Positions 54,601-61,400 of a DNA stretch of 64,000 nt are shown piece after piece. Origin of the DNA: Galaxea fascicularis (Eukaryota; Cnidaria; Anthozoa; Scleractinia; Euphylliidae); assembly GCA_948470475.1 (NCBI GenBank), contig OX419336.1:4032984-4096983 (forward strand), written 5' to 3'. The translations under genes were made by a program, and so were the position numbers. The notes beneath the pieces are model-generated. The model was given only the letters and a program-made list of their open reading frames with translations, was not told the origin of the DNA and did not search any database. How positions within the stretch are numbered: position 1 is the stretch's first letter; every line of letters starts with the position of its first letter.

Positions 54601-56313
54601 CGATTTTATCACCAATTTGCGAGTAGACAGGGGTATATTTCTTCGTATTGTTGAAAGACTGACCCCTTATATTCATGCATAGTAAGCTCTCGGTGCCCAA
54701 CCTCCCTGTGTATCGGTCGCTAAATCAGTATTTGAGCGCCAGTGTGTGGAATCCCTTTATCGGTCTTATTTAGTTGTCGATAACTTTTAGTTGTCGATCA
54801 CAAATCGTCGTCGACAACTAAATCCCTAGTCTGTGGAGGGCCTAACTGCTGCTAACTTGACGAGACTCTATAGGTCTTGCAATTAAGTCTGTAATTTTGC
54901 TACTATGTTTGCAATTTTCCTCCTTAGCTGGTATTCCCTTTTCTTTTTGACAATCATCTTTTTCAGTTTCACTTCTCTTTTTGTCTTTCCCTTTTCTTTA
55001 TTGCGGGTCAGCACTTTCTGTAACTCATTCCGTTTTACTGAAATAAATTTTGTCGTTGTTGTTTACATAGATCAATCTAATGGAGCACTTTAAGCGCAGT
55101 ACAGCGAGAGACTTTAAAATCAATGGTGCCACTTTAGAAGCTGCGCTGAGAGAAGAGTCAAGCGATGAAGATGAGGACGAGGATGAAGATGCCGATAATG
55201 ATGAACAAGATGAGGTAAATGGTTTTTAGACGTGCTACGGGTCACCCGGTAACTAAGGACGCTTACCAAAAGTCAGAACTGGCCAGCCAGACTGGTCATT
55301 TTGAAAATGAAATAGGCTTCTTTCGCGAGTTTTCTTTACATACTATGTAGAAACAAACTGATCTGGCTTAACATTTCTGATTGATAGTGGAATTCTCCTT
55401 ACAAATGGACTGGTCTGGCCGGCTAGCTCTGAATAATGGTAAGCGCTCAAAGTCACTGTTGCGGCGACATCTCAGCCCGATTAGAAATTAGGGAACTTAA
55501 GGACTAGTGTTTTTGAGCAATGGACGGCAATCGAAAGTTTAACTTGCCTTGAAGCTACCACATTTGAAATGTCTTGACCATTTAGTGCAAAATTTATGCA
55601 AAACCACTACCCGTGCGTGTGAAACGTCCACTTTCGGTTGCCGTCCGTCCCTCAAATCGCATTTGCTTAAGCTCCCTATCACCTTCAATCACGGACAGAC
55701 TGACATTTTTCGAGGATAGGGGAATCTGGAAATTTTGGCATCAGTAAAAAAAACCCTACATTCTGCTTCAGTAGATAATAATAAAATTGGAGAATTTTGC
55801 TTTTAGGTATGTTGGCTTCTATGAAATTTTATGCTCGCTAGCCCCACCAAAAACTTACCAGAAAGTGCTGGATCGTATTTCTCTGTAAATGGCGAGGTAT
55901 AAAACTGTTCTTATTTTGTGCCTTGAGACAGGAACCTATTCCAGTCCCGGAAAGTTGTGACCTGGTCGGTCTCCCTGCTCGCTTATGTTGCATGTAAATT
56001 GTAGCTTCCTAAAAAGACCTATATCCCACCTTTTCTTAACCAGTAGGCCGCTGTATTGTCAGGACAAATGGTTTACAATTTTTGCCCAGTTTGGCAGGGC
56101 AGGAGAGTCAGCACTCAATATGAGCAACTCGTCAGAAACATTGAAAGGTACTTTACGTTTTTTTCTGTTTCTAATTCACAGAATAGGTCTGATGAAGACG
56201 AAAACAAGGAACCTCCGAACAAAAAGGAGAAATCAATGGAACCACTGAAGAAACCAGGCAAACTAAGTTTGAAACAGAAGAATACAAGGCCGCTCTCTAA
56301 TGAGAACAAGTGA
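24922..56313 (+). CDS. FANCI: Fanconi anemia group I protein
   Basis: FANCI pairs with FANCD2 and is clamped onto DNA at interstrand crosslinks after monoubiquitination. I resolve 50 exons, 4152 nt, 1383 residues (human 1328), in phase throughout: 24922-25005, 25596-25671, 25756-25850, 26394-26429, 27032-27117, 27885-27952, 28269-28335, 29313-29354, 31568-31621, 32477-32546, 32736-32821, 33297-33423, 33554-33643, 35595-35673, 35810-35867, 36146-36228, 36644-36723, 37126-37213, 37810-37868, 38236-38307, 39061-39131, 39845-39905, 40081-40219, 40684-40739, 41140-41208, 41711-41812, 41888-41966, 42621-42712, 42840-42923, 43018-43055, 43604-43689, 44581-44671, 44871-44970, 45181-45260, 45374-45437, 46155-46257, 46597-46679, 47345-47467, 47575-47626, 48161-48237, 48877-48927, 49556-49624, 50400-50499, 50925-51073, 51479-51523, 51633-51689, 52492-52650, 53178-53273, 55071-55214, 56182-56313. 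Matches run the whole length, for example [44 protein letters not shown] and [14 protein letters not shown]530 (codon 39861-39863) in DARK is the monoubiquitination lysine. Four SQ sites follow at S553, S557, S560 and S567. The C-terminus is acidic then basic. Introns not listed separately show nothing I recognise. Confidence 0.97.
25118..25255 (+). repeat. Intron repeat family CCTTTGTCTCCTAA, copy 1
   Basis: An inverted structure: ggttaaagtgatttcaa and atttcctttgtctcctaacc at the left, with a diverged mirror (ggataagaggcaaaggaaat) and ctacaacatatac at the right, around attattcatggtctatgaataat. Related copies lie at 29776-29936, 36496-36590, 38035-38140 and 44975-45055, all in FANCI introns. 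Confidence 0.75.
26452..26629. mobile_element. hAT-like MITE with CAGGGTTGTCAAAA ends
   Basis: It begins cagggttgtcaaaagc and ends tttttgacatccctg, an imperfect inverted pair. It also contains ggtgatatcaccgg. The ends resemble those of the element at 2360-2519. The flanks share ttcttt but no clean 8-bp duplication. It sits 22 bp after FANCI exon 4. Confidence 0.7.
27509..27531. repeat. (TAA)n microsatellite
   Basis: About eight TAA units, followed by a dispersed-repeat-like tail (tttatttatatcccgcaaat) up to about 27610. Confidence 0.85.
27630..27800 (-). mobile_element. SINE family 1, body and part of head, inverted
   Basis: Read on the minus strand, it matches 7525-7660: ataagtgggctcagtttgtt, ctctgctccgagaggttttt and ctccaaaaaccaacattt. 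The tRNA-like head is degraded (gaaccgaacccagga remains). It lies in FANCI intron 5. Confidence 0.75.
28400..28910 (+). mobile_element. GGAGGTTGGGTG repeat family, longest copy
   Basis: It begins near cgcctgtgtcgcaaatggag, contains ggatctggggactggtacca and cccgcaacccagcca, and ends in gcaacttgctcctagtcgtt plus aactaagttaaat. The 44010-44255 copy shares both ends but lacks about 260 internal bases. It is strikingly GC-rich and C/A-biased compared with the surrounding intron. Open frames across it are by-products of this bias. Element class is unknown; no TIR or tRNA box is obvious. Confidence 0.8.
29575..29770 (+). repeat. Diverged partial copy of the GGAGGTTGGGTG family
   Basis: It shares the middle block atcacactgaacaagtcagt, the grouped ccagcaagcagcc and the general C/A bias with 5845-6230 and 28400-28910. 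Confidence 0.4.
29776..29936. mobile_element. MITE, 161 bp, long inverted ends (CCTTTGTCTCCTAA family)
   Basis: The left arm tgttacaggttaaaattgat is mirrored by atcagttttaacctgtaaca, and ctcaggttattttt by aaaaataacctgag. The core has attcctttgtctcctaatcc and gacaaaggaattt. This is the best-preserved member of the family and defines its ends. Confidence 0.88.
30021..30954. mobile_element. Fold-back element of 934 bp built of short CGACTATCGAC-like repeats
   Basis: The left end ggatcttgtttactgtaggt is mirrored at the right end as acctacagtaaacaagatcc. Both arms then consist of roughly 10-bp repeats: gtcg(a/g)-type words (tagtcggtcgac, actcggtcgatag) in the left arm (about 30045-30290) and their complements (cgactatcgaccgagtgtcg) in the right arm (about 30530-30935). 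A unique 230-bp centre lies between. The flanks (g/a)tattgtc at 30013-30020 and 30955-30962 look like an 8-bp target duplication with one difference. It sits in FANCI intron 8. Confidence 0.85.
31905..31969. repeat. (GAT)n(AAT)n microsatellite
   Basis: About six GAT units run into about fifteen AAT units in FANCI intron 9. Confidence 0.95.
32915..33260 (+). mobile_element. tRNA-derived SINE (family 3), full copy
   Basis: The head ggttggctcagtggtagagc (box A) and gggggttccagcc (box B) is followed by the body (cactcagggtctttaaataa, gttagactttctagtcttct, ggacgtaaaagaaccactag). It ends in a tatcgtatcgtatc tail. The truncated copy at 5147-5376 confirms the body. It lies in FANCI intron 11, directly before exon 12, and contributes sequence up to about 40 bp from its acceptor. 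Confidence 0.85.
33905..34030. repeat. Short element with GGCTACAC(A/G)AGC ends, copy 1
   Basis: It starts gtggctacacaagcaatttt and ends aaaaattgctcaagtagct, an imperfect inverted pair. The related copy at 49085-49320 starts cggctacacgagcgattt and shares the central gtcg(t)gtcaccgg and ggcatcgc words. Confidence 0.6.
34193..34415. mobile_element. Tc1/mariner-like MITE with GGGAGCTTAAGCACGC ends, copy 1
   Basis: The left end gggagcttaagcacgcacgt, with tttttgagacgcgaatggca, is mirrored by tgccgtttgcgtctcaaaaa and cacgcgtgcttaagctcgc. Both sides abut TA. A second, more diverged copy at 55490-55677 also abuts TA. Confidence 0.85.
34677..34815 (-). repeat. GGAGGTTGGGTG family fragment, inverted
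   Basis: Read on the minus strand it contains ggtgggtgcctggggtatcc, aggggcttccactg and cccccatggctgg, the same order as at 5855-5960. Confidence 0.75.
34916..35451. mobile_element. TIR element (CAGGGTTCGCACA ends) of 536 bp
   Basis: The ends cagggttcgcaca and tgtgcgaaccctg are a perfect 13-bp inverted pair. The pentamer atacc flanks both sides. Near each end, (g)tccttgaa words recur, and the left half is expanded into a 62-bp tandem repeat. No transposase frame is present. It lies in FANCI intron 13. Confidence 0.88.
34931..35137. repeat. 62-bp tandem repeat, 3.3 copies
   Basis: Units start at 34931, 34993, 35055 and 35117 with cttgaaaagtccttgaattt; the first three are identical except for one base (ccaccata versus ccacgata). 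Near-identity indicates recent expansion. Confidence 0.95.
36361..36386. repeat. (GTTT)n microsatellite
   Basis: About six GTTT units in FANCI intron 16. Confidence 0.85.
36496..36590 (-). repeat. CCTTTGTCTCCTAA family, partial copy
   Basis: It shares aggtcaaaatgaaattt, the tgaataattag block, taggagac and tttaacctacaacatgtac with 25118-25255 and 29776-29936, and is internally shortened. Confidence 0.6.
38035..38145 (+). repeat. CCTTTGTCTCCTAA family, copy
   Basis: It contains gttaaaatgatttcaaccta, gaatttcctttgtcttctaa, aattattagggttagg and aacctacaac in the family order. Confidence 0.7.
41227..41312. repeat. (GATT)n/(GACT)n tetranucleotide array
   Basis: About 21 units: GATT, then a central run of GACT, then GATT again, 18 bp after FANCI exon 25. 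Confidence 0.95.
44010..44255 (+). repeat. GGAGGTTGGGTG family, internally deleted copy
   Basis: Both ends match 28400-28910 (gtgtcacaaatggaggttgg at the left, gagcaacttgctcttagtcg at the right). The middle is missing: the copy jumps from ccatgagccctgcc to the aaaatatactaataaaac block. Confidence 0.85.
44975..45055. repeat. CCTTTGTCTCCTAA family, short copy
   Basis: Contains gaattaggagacaaaagaaat and a degraded acccacaacat end directly after FANCI exon 33. Confidence 0.45.
45457..45580 (+). repeat. Direct repeat flanking FANCI exon 36, left copy
   Basis: gatcagtttgaaatttctcc, ttgtgatatcagcgctttat, aggatcacacaagatgaatt and tttgcttgatattttacca recur with scattered changes at 46398-46540. Confidence 0.85.
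45793..45912. repeat. Perfect 57-bp inverted repeat with 6-nt spacer
   Basis: The left arm 45793-45849 (starts gatatgctagtcgcttggca, ends cagagtccc) and the right arm 45856-45912 (starts gggactctgatttcttttca, ends actagcatatc) are exact reverse complements. The spacer is ctgcct (45850-45855). Complementarity stops abruptly at both outer ends. It lies in the intron between FANCI exons 35 and 36, between the two direct repeats. Confidence 0.97.
46398..46540 (+). repeat. Direct repeat flanking FANCI exon 36, right copy
   Basis: Pairs with 45457-45580; for example aaatttctccttgtaatatc and aggatcacacaagatgaatt. The pair encloses the perfect palindrome and exon 36. Confidence 0.85.
46763..46985 (-). 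repeat. 57396-57763 element family, inverted fragment
   Basis: Read on the minus strand it contains ggtcatttcacgttgttgtt, aagaaatgtaccaaaatgtg and gactttgctcattaagcc, matching 57615-57705. Confidence 0.65.
48500..48830 (+). mobile_element. tRNA-headed SINE-like element (family 2), copy 2 with duplicated tail
   Basis: The tRNA-like block (about 48618-48692) has matching acceptor arms (ggcttca/tgaagtc), a D arm and a better anticodon stem (tcgca/cgcga, loop ccggtat). Its position 33 is C and the T loop reads ggatcaaac, so it is not a normal tRNA. The tail motif tttgatttcatttccgcagtt occurs before the head (about 48518) and after it (about 48758), giving about 1.5 tandem units. Confidence 0.8.
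49085..49320. repeat. Short element with GGCTACACGAGC ends, copy 2
   Basis: Contains cggctacacgagcgattt, gtcacgtcgccgg, a second ggctacacgag, and tttggcatcgcg. Related to 33905-34030. It lies in FANCI intron 41. Confidence 0.55.
53335..53680 (+). mobile_element. 3' remnant of a non-LTR retrotransposon (LINE)
   Basis: From about 53345 one frame reads [12 protein letters not shown] and then [12 protein letters not shown]. This resembles the conserved W-N-x-L-P ... F-K-x-x-L end of LINE reverse-transcriptase ORFs. It is followed by an AT-rich stretch and a ttagtaaagtatcgtattg tail. Everything upstream is missing, as in 5'-truncated LINE copies. Confidence 0.5.
53975..54117. mobile_element. MITE with TAGAGTGTTTTCAC ends
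   Basis: tagagtgttttcacatgacg at the left is mirrored by gtcacgtgagtgaaaacact at the right, with TA at both sides. It ends just before the Harbinger element, in FANCI intron 48. Confidence 0.8.
54129..54842 (+). mobile_element. PIF/Harbinger-type transposon, internally deleted, 714 bp
   Basis: The ends ggccctccacagactaggg and ccctagtctgtggagggcc are perfect inverted copies, flanked on both sides by TAA (54126-54128 and 54843-54845), the usual Harbinger target duplication. Subterminal gttgtcgacaac(taa) words repeat at both ends, a likely transposase-binding array. The interior carries a broken transposase start (54366-54682). Confidence 0.9.
54366..54682 (+). pseudogene. Harbinger transposase N-terminal remnant, frameshifted
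   Basis: Frame one (from ATG 54366) reads MEDCRSK and continues to about KFVRGTF. The homologous reading then continues in another frame as [20 protein letters not shown] and VERLTPYI, ending at 54682. The motif with a region like F-x-x-L-R-x-D-x-x-x-F-x-x-I-x-x-x-L-x-P-x-I is the usual N-terminal part of DDE_Tnp_4 transposases. The catalytic DDE core is absent, so the copy cannot be autonomous. Confidence 0.7.
55490..55677. mobile_element. Tc1/mariner-like MITE with GGGA(A/G)CTTAAG ends, copy 2
   Basis: Ends agggaacttaagg and gcttaagctccct, with inner tggacggcaatcgaaagt mirrored by actttcggttgccgtcc. Related to 34193-34415. It lies in the last FANCI intron. Confidence 0.8.
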
Positions 56314-56646
56314 CATTTCGGTCAAGAAATTTAGTTGGAATATCTTGACTCTTCTAAAGATCATTCTCTAGGAAGTCCTTGTCCTCTGGTATTATTACAG
56401 CGTAAAAACGTAAATCATCGCGGCTGCCGGCAACCGGTCATTTTCATGAAAGCCTGAACAACTAGTTATGCTCTTCTGAAATACATGTTCAAAGCAAAAA
56501 TACCAAAATATCGCAGATGTAATTTAATAGTTCATGCACTTTTTTGCCGCTTTATCTCGCTTCCACCTAGACACCCAGACGAATCCTGGCTCAAACCTTC
56601 CACTGCTCTTTACATTTCACTGAAAGCTTGTTCTGGCAAGATTAAT

Positions 56647-56768
56647 AGGCCCGGTTCAAAAGTCGAACTACACAAGTGCCGAATCTAATGCAAATGAGGG
56701 AAAACAATAGATTTTTCTCATATGCATTAGATTCGGCACATGTGCAGTTCGACATTTGAACCGGGCCT
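56647..56768. mobile_element. MITE with AGGCCCGGTTCAAA ends, 122 bp
   Basis: aggcccggttcaaaagtcga at the left is mirrored by tcgacatttgaaccgggcct at the right, and gtgccgaatctaatgcaaat by atgcattagattcggcac. The arms cover almost the whole element. Confidence 0.9.
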
Positions 56769-57395
56769 CAGTTGTAATTTAAGTATAATCAAATCAAGCT
56801 AGAACGACATTGCCAACTGGGGCGATAAGAAAGCAGACTCGAGGTGAAGCAGAACTAGGCTCACCAAGATACAACCAATAGACTGATTTATTAGTGTAAC
56901 AGGGGAAATCTTGCTCCGTGACCGAGCAACAGGTGCCCCGTCACCTTTCGGGATCTGTTTACATCAAGTGGACCAGATCTTGACTCCTTTCGTTTCGTTA
57001 CAGGCAAAACTCCAAGCTCCTACAGGCTAATTGTCATGTACAAGTTGCAACCAATAATATTTGGACGACTCGTTCACTTACGTAAGCTTAGCATATAGTG
57101 GAAATCCCATCGGGCTGTGTGGCGCAACACCTAGGCCCGCATATTAATATCCGTTCAAGCAAGAAAACTGAGGCATATGATAAAGTGCCTTGACTAAAAC
57201 TGTCACTTGGAAGTATTAGGGCACGCCTTTCTTGAGATGAAAAAGATTTTCTGCTACTTTTACTTCCTGACAATAGCTGGGTCCAACTTACGTCATAAAA
57301 TCTAAGATGGCGACGCCCCAGCCTCCGACGCAGACATTCTTTTGGCTCGTCGCGCAATTTTTCCTAAAACGCCTCGACCAAAAAGACAAAAAAAA

Positions 57396-57763
57396 TAGGG
57401 AGTTAACGCGATGACGACGGCAACGGAAACGTGATTTGAAAATGAAACTTCCCGTTTTTGTAACCCAGTCTTTCGTGATAATTCCAACTTGTTTAACTAA
57501 AAAAATGCTGGCGAACTGTCTAGGATTTGAATTACTGTGAACGGTGTTAAAGTAAAGAAAAAGGAAGAAAAATTTGCTGTCATGCGGTCACGTTCCGATA
57601 AAAACCGAAAATTTAGTCATTTCACGTCGTCGTTTTGCAGACGACAGCAAAGAAATGTACCAAAATGTAAAACTCACGTGCAGAGCGATTGTTTTTGCTC
57701 ATTAAGCCCATTGTTGTGTGGCGTTCTCGTCGCCGTCGCCGTCGTAGTTGCGTAAACTCCCTA
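57396..57763. mobile_element. TIR element with TAGGGAGTT(A/T)ACGC ends
   Basis: The left end tagggagttaacgcgatgac, followed by gacggcaacg, is mirrored by cgccgtcgtagttgcgtaaa and ctccct. Interior fragments recur at 12105-12190 and, inverted, 46763-46985. Confidence 0.85.
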
Positions 57764-58487
57764 AAAACGTCTGCGTAGAAGGCTAGCGGCGCCCGGGAAA
57801 ATTAAAATTTGAAATAGGCGATAATGATACCCATATTTTGTACACTTAAAAGATATTTTCACGTTATTAACTAAAGTGCGGAATCTGGTAATCATTTCCA
57901 ACAATTAAGGGTCAATTTACTGTAAGAGTTGAGCTTCCCTTTCAAATCCTCTCATTGGTTCGTTGGGCTTTGTCTATCTGCTGTGATTAACTTAAGTGAC
58001 TGGCTAGATTTTGGTTTTACGACACCCGTTTAAAATCGATCTGTGGTATCAGTTGCTTAATTTAATTACATATCTTGGGCGACTAAATTGTATGGACTTT
58101 TTTCGAGACCTGTTCTTTTGCAAAAATCGTGAGCAGAATCGAGTTGTTACAAATTTGCTTAATCGGTTGTCCAGTAAAAGCTCGGCATAAGTTGTTTCCA
58201 CAGCTAGTACTTTTTGCAAGCTATTATCCTGTTGATGTTCTTTAAGACACTACAACATCTAAGTGAAAAGTAAAATTGCAAAAACTTGAATACCTCCGCC
58301 ATCAGTTTTATGCGGTACGCTATTTTACACAAGAAGACAAAATCTGGTCATTGAAAATCAAGTTCTTTTTTTTTTTCAGTCTCAAAGAAGTCATGTATTT
58401 TGCTGGTAAATACGCAGCAAGATCTATTCCTTTAAACCACTCTTCCTTAACCAAAAAAAGACATGAAAGTCTTAAGGATGTCTCTCT

Positions 58488-61400
58488 TCAGTCATCCCTG
58501 TCCTTTCTTTCTTTACGCCCGGATCTGTCTTTCTTGTCTTTCTTTCCTTTCCCGTCCTTTTTTCCATTCTTTCGTTTCCCTTTCTTGCACGCGTCTCTGT
58601 TTTTAAGCCTGATTGGTCTGTGCTTGTTCCTCCGCGCATGGCACATGGCGACCCGCAAACGACAAATATTCGGGTACGTTTTCCCGTCCGAGCCGCACAC
58701 TGGCTTGTCCACTATTTTGCAGTCTTCCCACCTGGGGCAAGGTTTAGGCGTGGTGGGTGCCCCACAAGGTCCGTCATAATCCAACCGAAGCGAGCCCCTG
58801 TCGTTCTTGGGTAACGCGCACTTGGCAGCAGCGAGATGGCAGCCGTTTTTGTATGTTTTCTTGTCCGAGCCACAAACGGGCCGTTCTTTGGAAGGGCATT
58901 TCTTGGGACAGGGTTTAAACGTCGTTTGCTTGCCGCAAGGTCCTGAAAAAATAAAGAATACAGTGGAACCCCGTTAATACGGTCACCAATTGCAACGGGC
59001 CACGAAAATCTGGCCGTGTTAACAGGGTATGGTAAAATTGGCCCCGGTTGTTCAAACGTTGGATAGCACTATCCACCGGATATATCACTATCCATCGGAT
59101 AAGCAATGGGAAAGCTAATTGCAGTACTATCCACTGGACAGATATTTATCCGGTGGATAGCGCTATCCAGCCTTTGAACAACCGGGGCCTGGTCTATTTT
59201 AAGTGACATCTTGACAGATATATCACAGTTGACTTCACAACAACTGTTACAGTTACTGTATTTAGTAAGCATCCTGAATGCAGGTATAATTCTGAGATAA
59301 GATAAAACTTTCAAGAGTATTATCCAATTTTGTTCCTCAATTCAGTACTTTTATGAAAACGTAGTTGCTTTGAGAGACCGTATTAACGGGGTAAATTTAT
59401 AAAGGATTATGCAGCTTGGGATTTCAGAATGTGGCCGTTGGCGGTATTATATATAACGAGGCGGCGTATAGCCACTGCGTTTCTTTCAAGAAACTGTTTG
59501 GGTGTTTCGCCGGGACAAAAAAAGTGGCCGTAACAACGAGGGGACCGTATTAACGAAGTGACCGTGAGGCGGGGTTCGACTGTAGTTTAAAGGATGCCAG
59601 AGTGAGACATACCTGTAAACCGGTAGTACTGAAGTTTTGTATATTCAGATTAAGGTTTTGGATGCACAAACAACGTGATAACTCCAAGATTTCAATCCTG
59701 TTCTTGCCGAAAGTAGAAACAATTCCTTCAAAGCGTTCCGAACAAAGCAAGATGTCGCTCGGTTCGCTTTTAATTAAAAGGTCAAACTTAAACATTTCAA
59801 CTCAAGCCGCCAGAAACTTTTTGCGAACATTTACAGCATACCAAGAAATACCAAAGTACTCAATGGTTTTTACAAATGGGTATATGAAGTTGTCAGCTTT
59901 TCATAATCAGCCTACTGTGGTTATGGGTTTGCTTCCCACACTAAGCTACAGGAGAATGAGGAAAAAAAAAAGCGATGACGTCTTAGGACAACAAAGCCTC
60001 TTTTAAAACCAAATAATTAGTTTTTGTGCTCATTTGGATCATGTTAATCCTCTGTGCGAACTTCTGTTTTTTTTATTTCCGTTAAGAATGAGACCAGCAA
60101 ACATTTACCTTGTATCATGTCACCTAAACTATTACAGAATAAATGTCAGTGAAACGGGCCCAGAACCTTATAGAGCTCTCCGTTAAGCGGAAAAGAATGA
60201 ACAAGCTTTCCAACACATAAGTCGATTGAAAGGAATGTCTAAAGAATTGTGGTTTCTTTAATTTCGTGATTGTGGACTGTTTTAGTGGTTTGTGATTGAA
60301 GCTATCTTCGTATCTTCCGTTTTGGCTCGATAATCTCCAACAGAATCTGAAAAGCAGATCAACCTTTTAATTCAAAAATAAACTGAGCACCAAATTCCAA
60401 CAGCTTGAACACGTGGTGGACATTAATGAGCCCATAACGGTTCTTGGTTTATTCCAGATGAAATATTTTCACGTAGGATTTCGGTTATCTTATCTTGACC
60501 CCCCTGAGAATAGCGGCATAGTTATAAGGATCGTCCATGCGTCTACTGCTACAAATAAGCTTTTTTTAATTTCAATTAGAACCGGTTCAAATTTTATTAC
60601 ATAATCCACTTTAAGTCTTTAGACAGACACGAATTTGTGGTACAATTAAGTCAGATACACGCGCGTATGGAAAATACATGACTTTAAAGTCAATGACGCA
60701 AAGTAATGGTTATATGTTGAACGTATTTCTACTTCAGCTAGTTTATATGCATTTTTTTGGAGAGATGTATTAGGCGAATGTAAAGCTATAATTCAAACGA
60801 TACCACAGACACTCGTGCCGACCTAATTAAGTATCATGTAATTACTTAAGCCTCTTACTTGGACTGCCGTCCCGACGCTCACACTCAGTTTAGTTTTGAC
60901 CGGCACCTGAGCGACAAAAATCCTTACCCTAATTTAAGTTATTAAGCCGAAGAGTTCAGTTATCGTTATTACACATTATTTCAGAACGACAGGTTGGCTA
61001 GGGGTGATCGAAGATTGCGTGCCAATTACAACTTTTAGGAATACGATTAACTAGCGCAATGTTTTTGCAATGGTTGTAAGAGAGTTAACCCGATTTAACA
61101 ACCCTATTAATGACAGGCAACACAAGTAAATCTATAATACAAATCCTGCGCTCCGTGGAATTCAAATTCGGACCTTCTTGAATGAAAGAATTTCTTGCCA
61201 TTACTGAAATTGGCGATGATCCTGCCAACAAACGCGCGCCGCATTCTCCTCGGCGACGGTCAGTTCAAAGCACTCTTGCTCCCGATGACTGGACGAAACT
61301 GAACTAAAACTAGCGTTGAGATAAACAAAGAAATAAACTAACCCTTGTGAACAAAGAACTTATTTCACCTCCATAAACTCTTACAGCATTTTAACTGGGA

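Larger units (their letters stand above)
56314..58487. other. Convergent spacer between FANCI and the Kazal gene
   Basis: Contains the FANCI 3' flank, two TIR elements (56647-56768 and 57396-57763) and the Kazal gene 3' flank. No gene is recognised. No canonical AATAAA is obvious within the first 300 bp after the FANCI stop. Confidence 0.55.

Noticed and set aside
59602..60006. 134-residue + strand frame in the Kazal intron
   Set aside because: No domain, antisense to the host gene, and it starts next to a transposon end.
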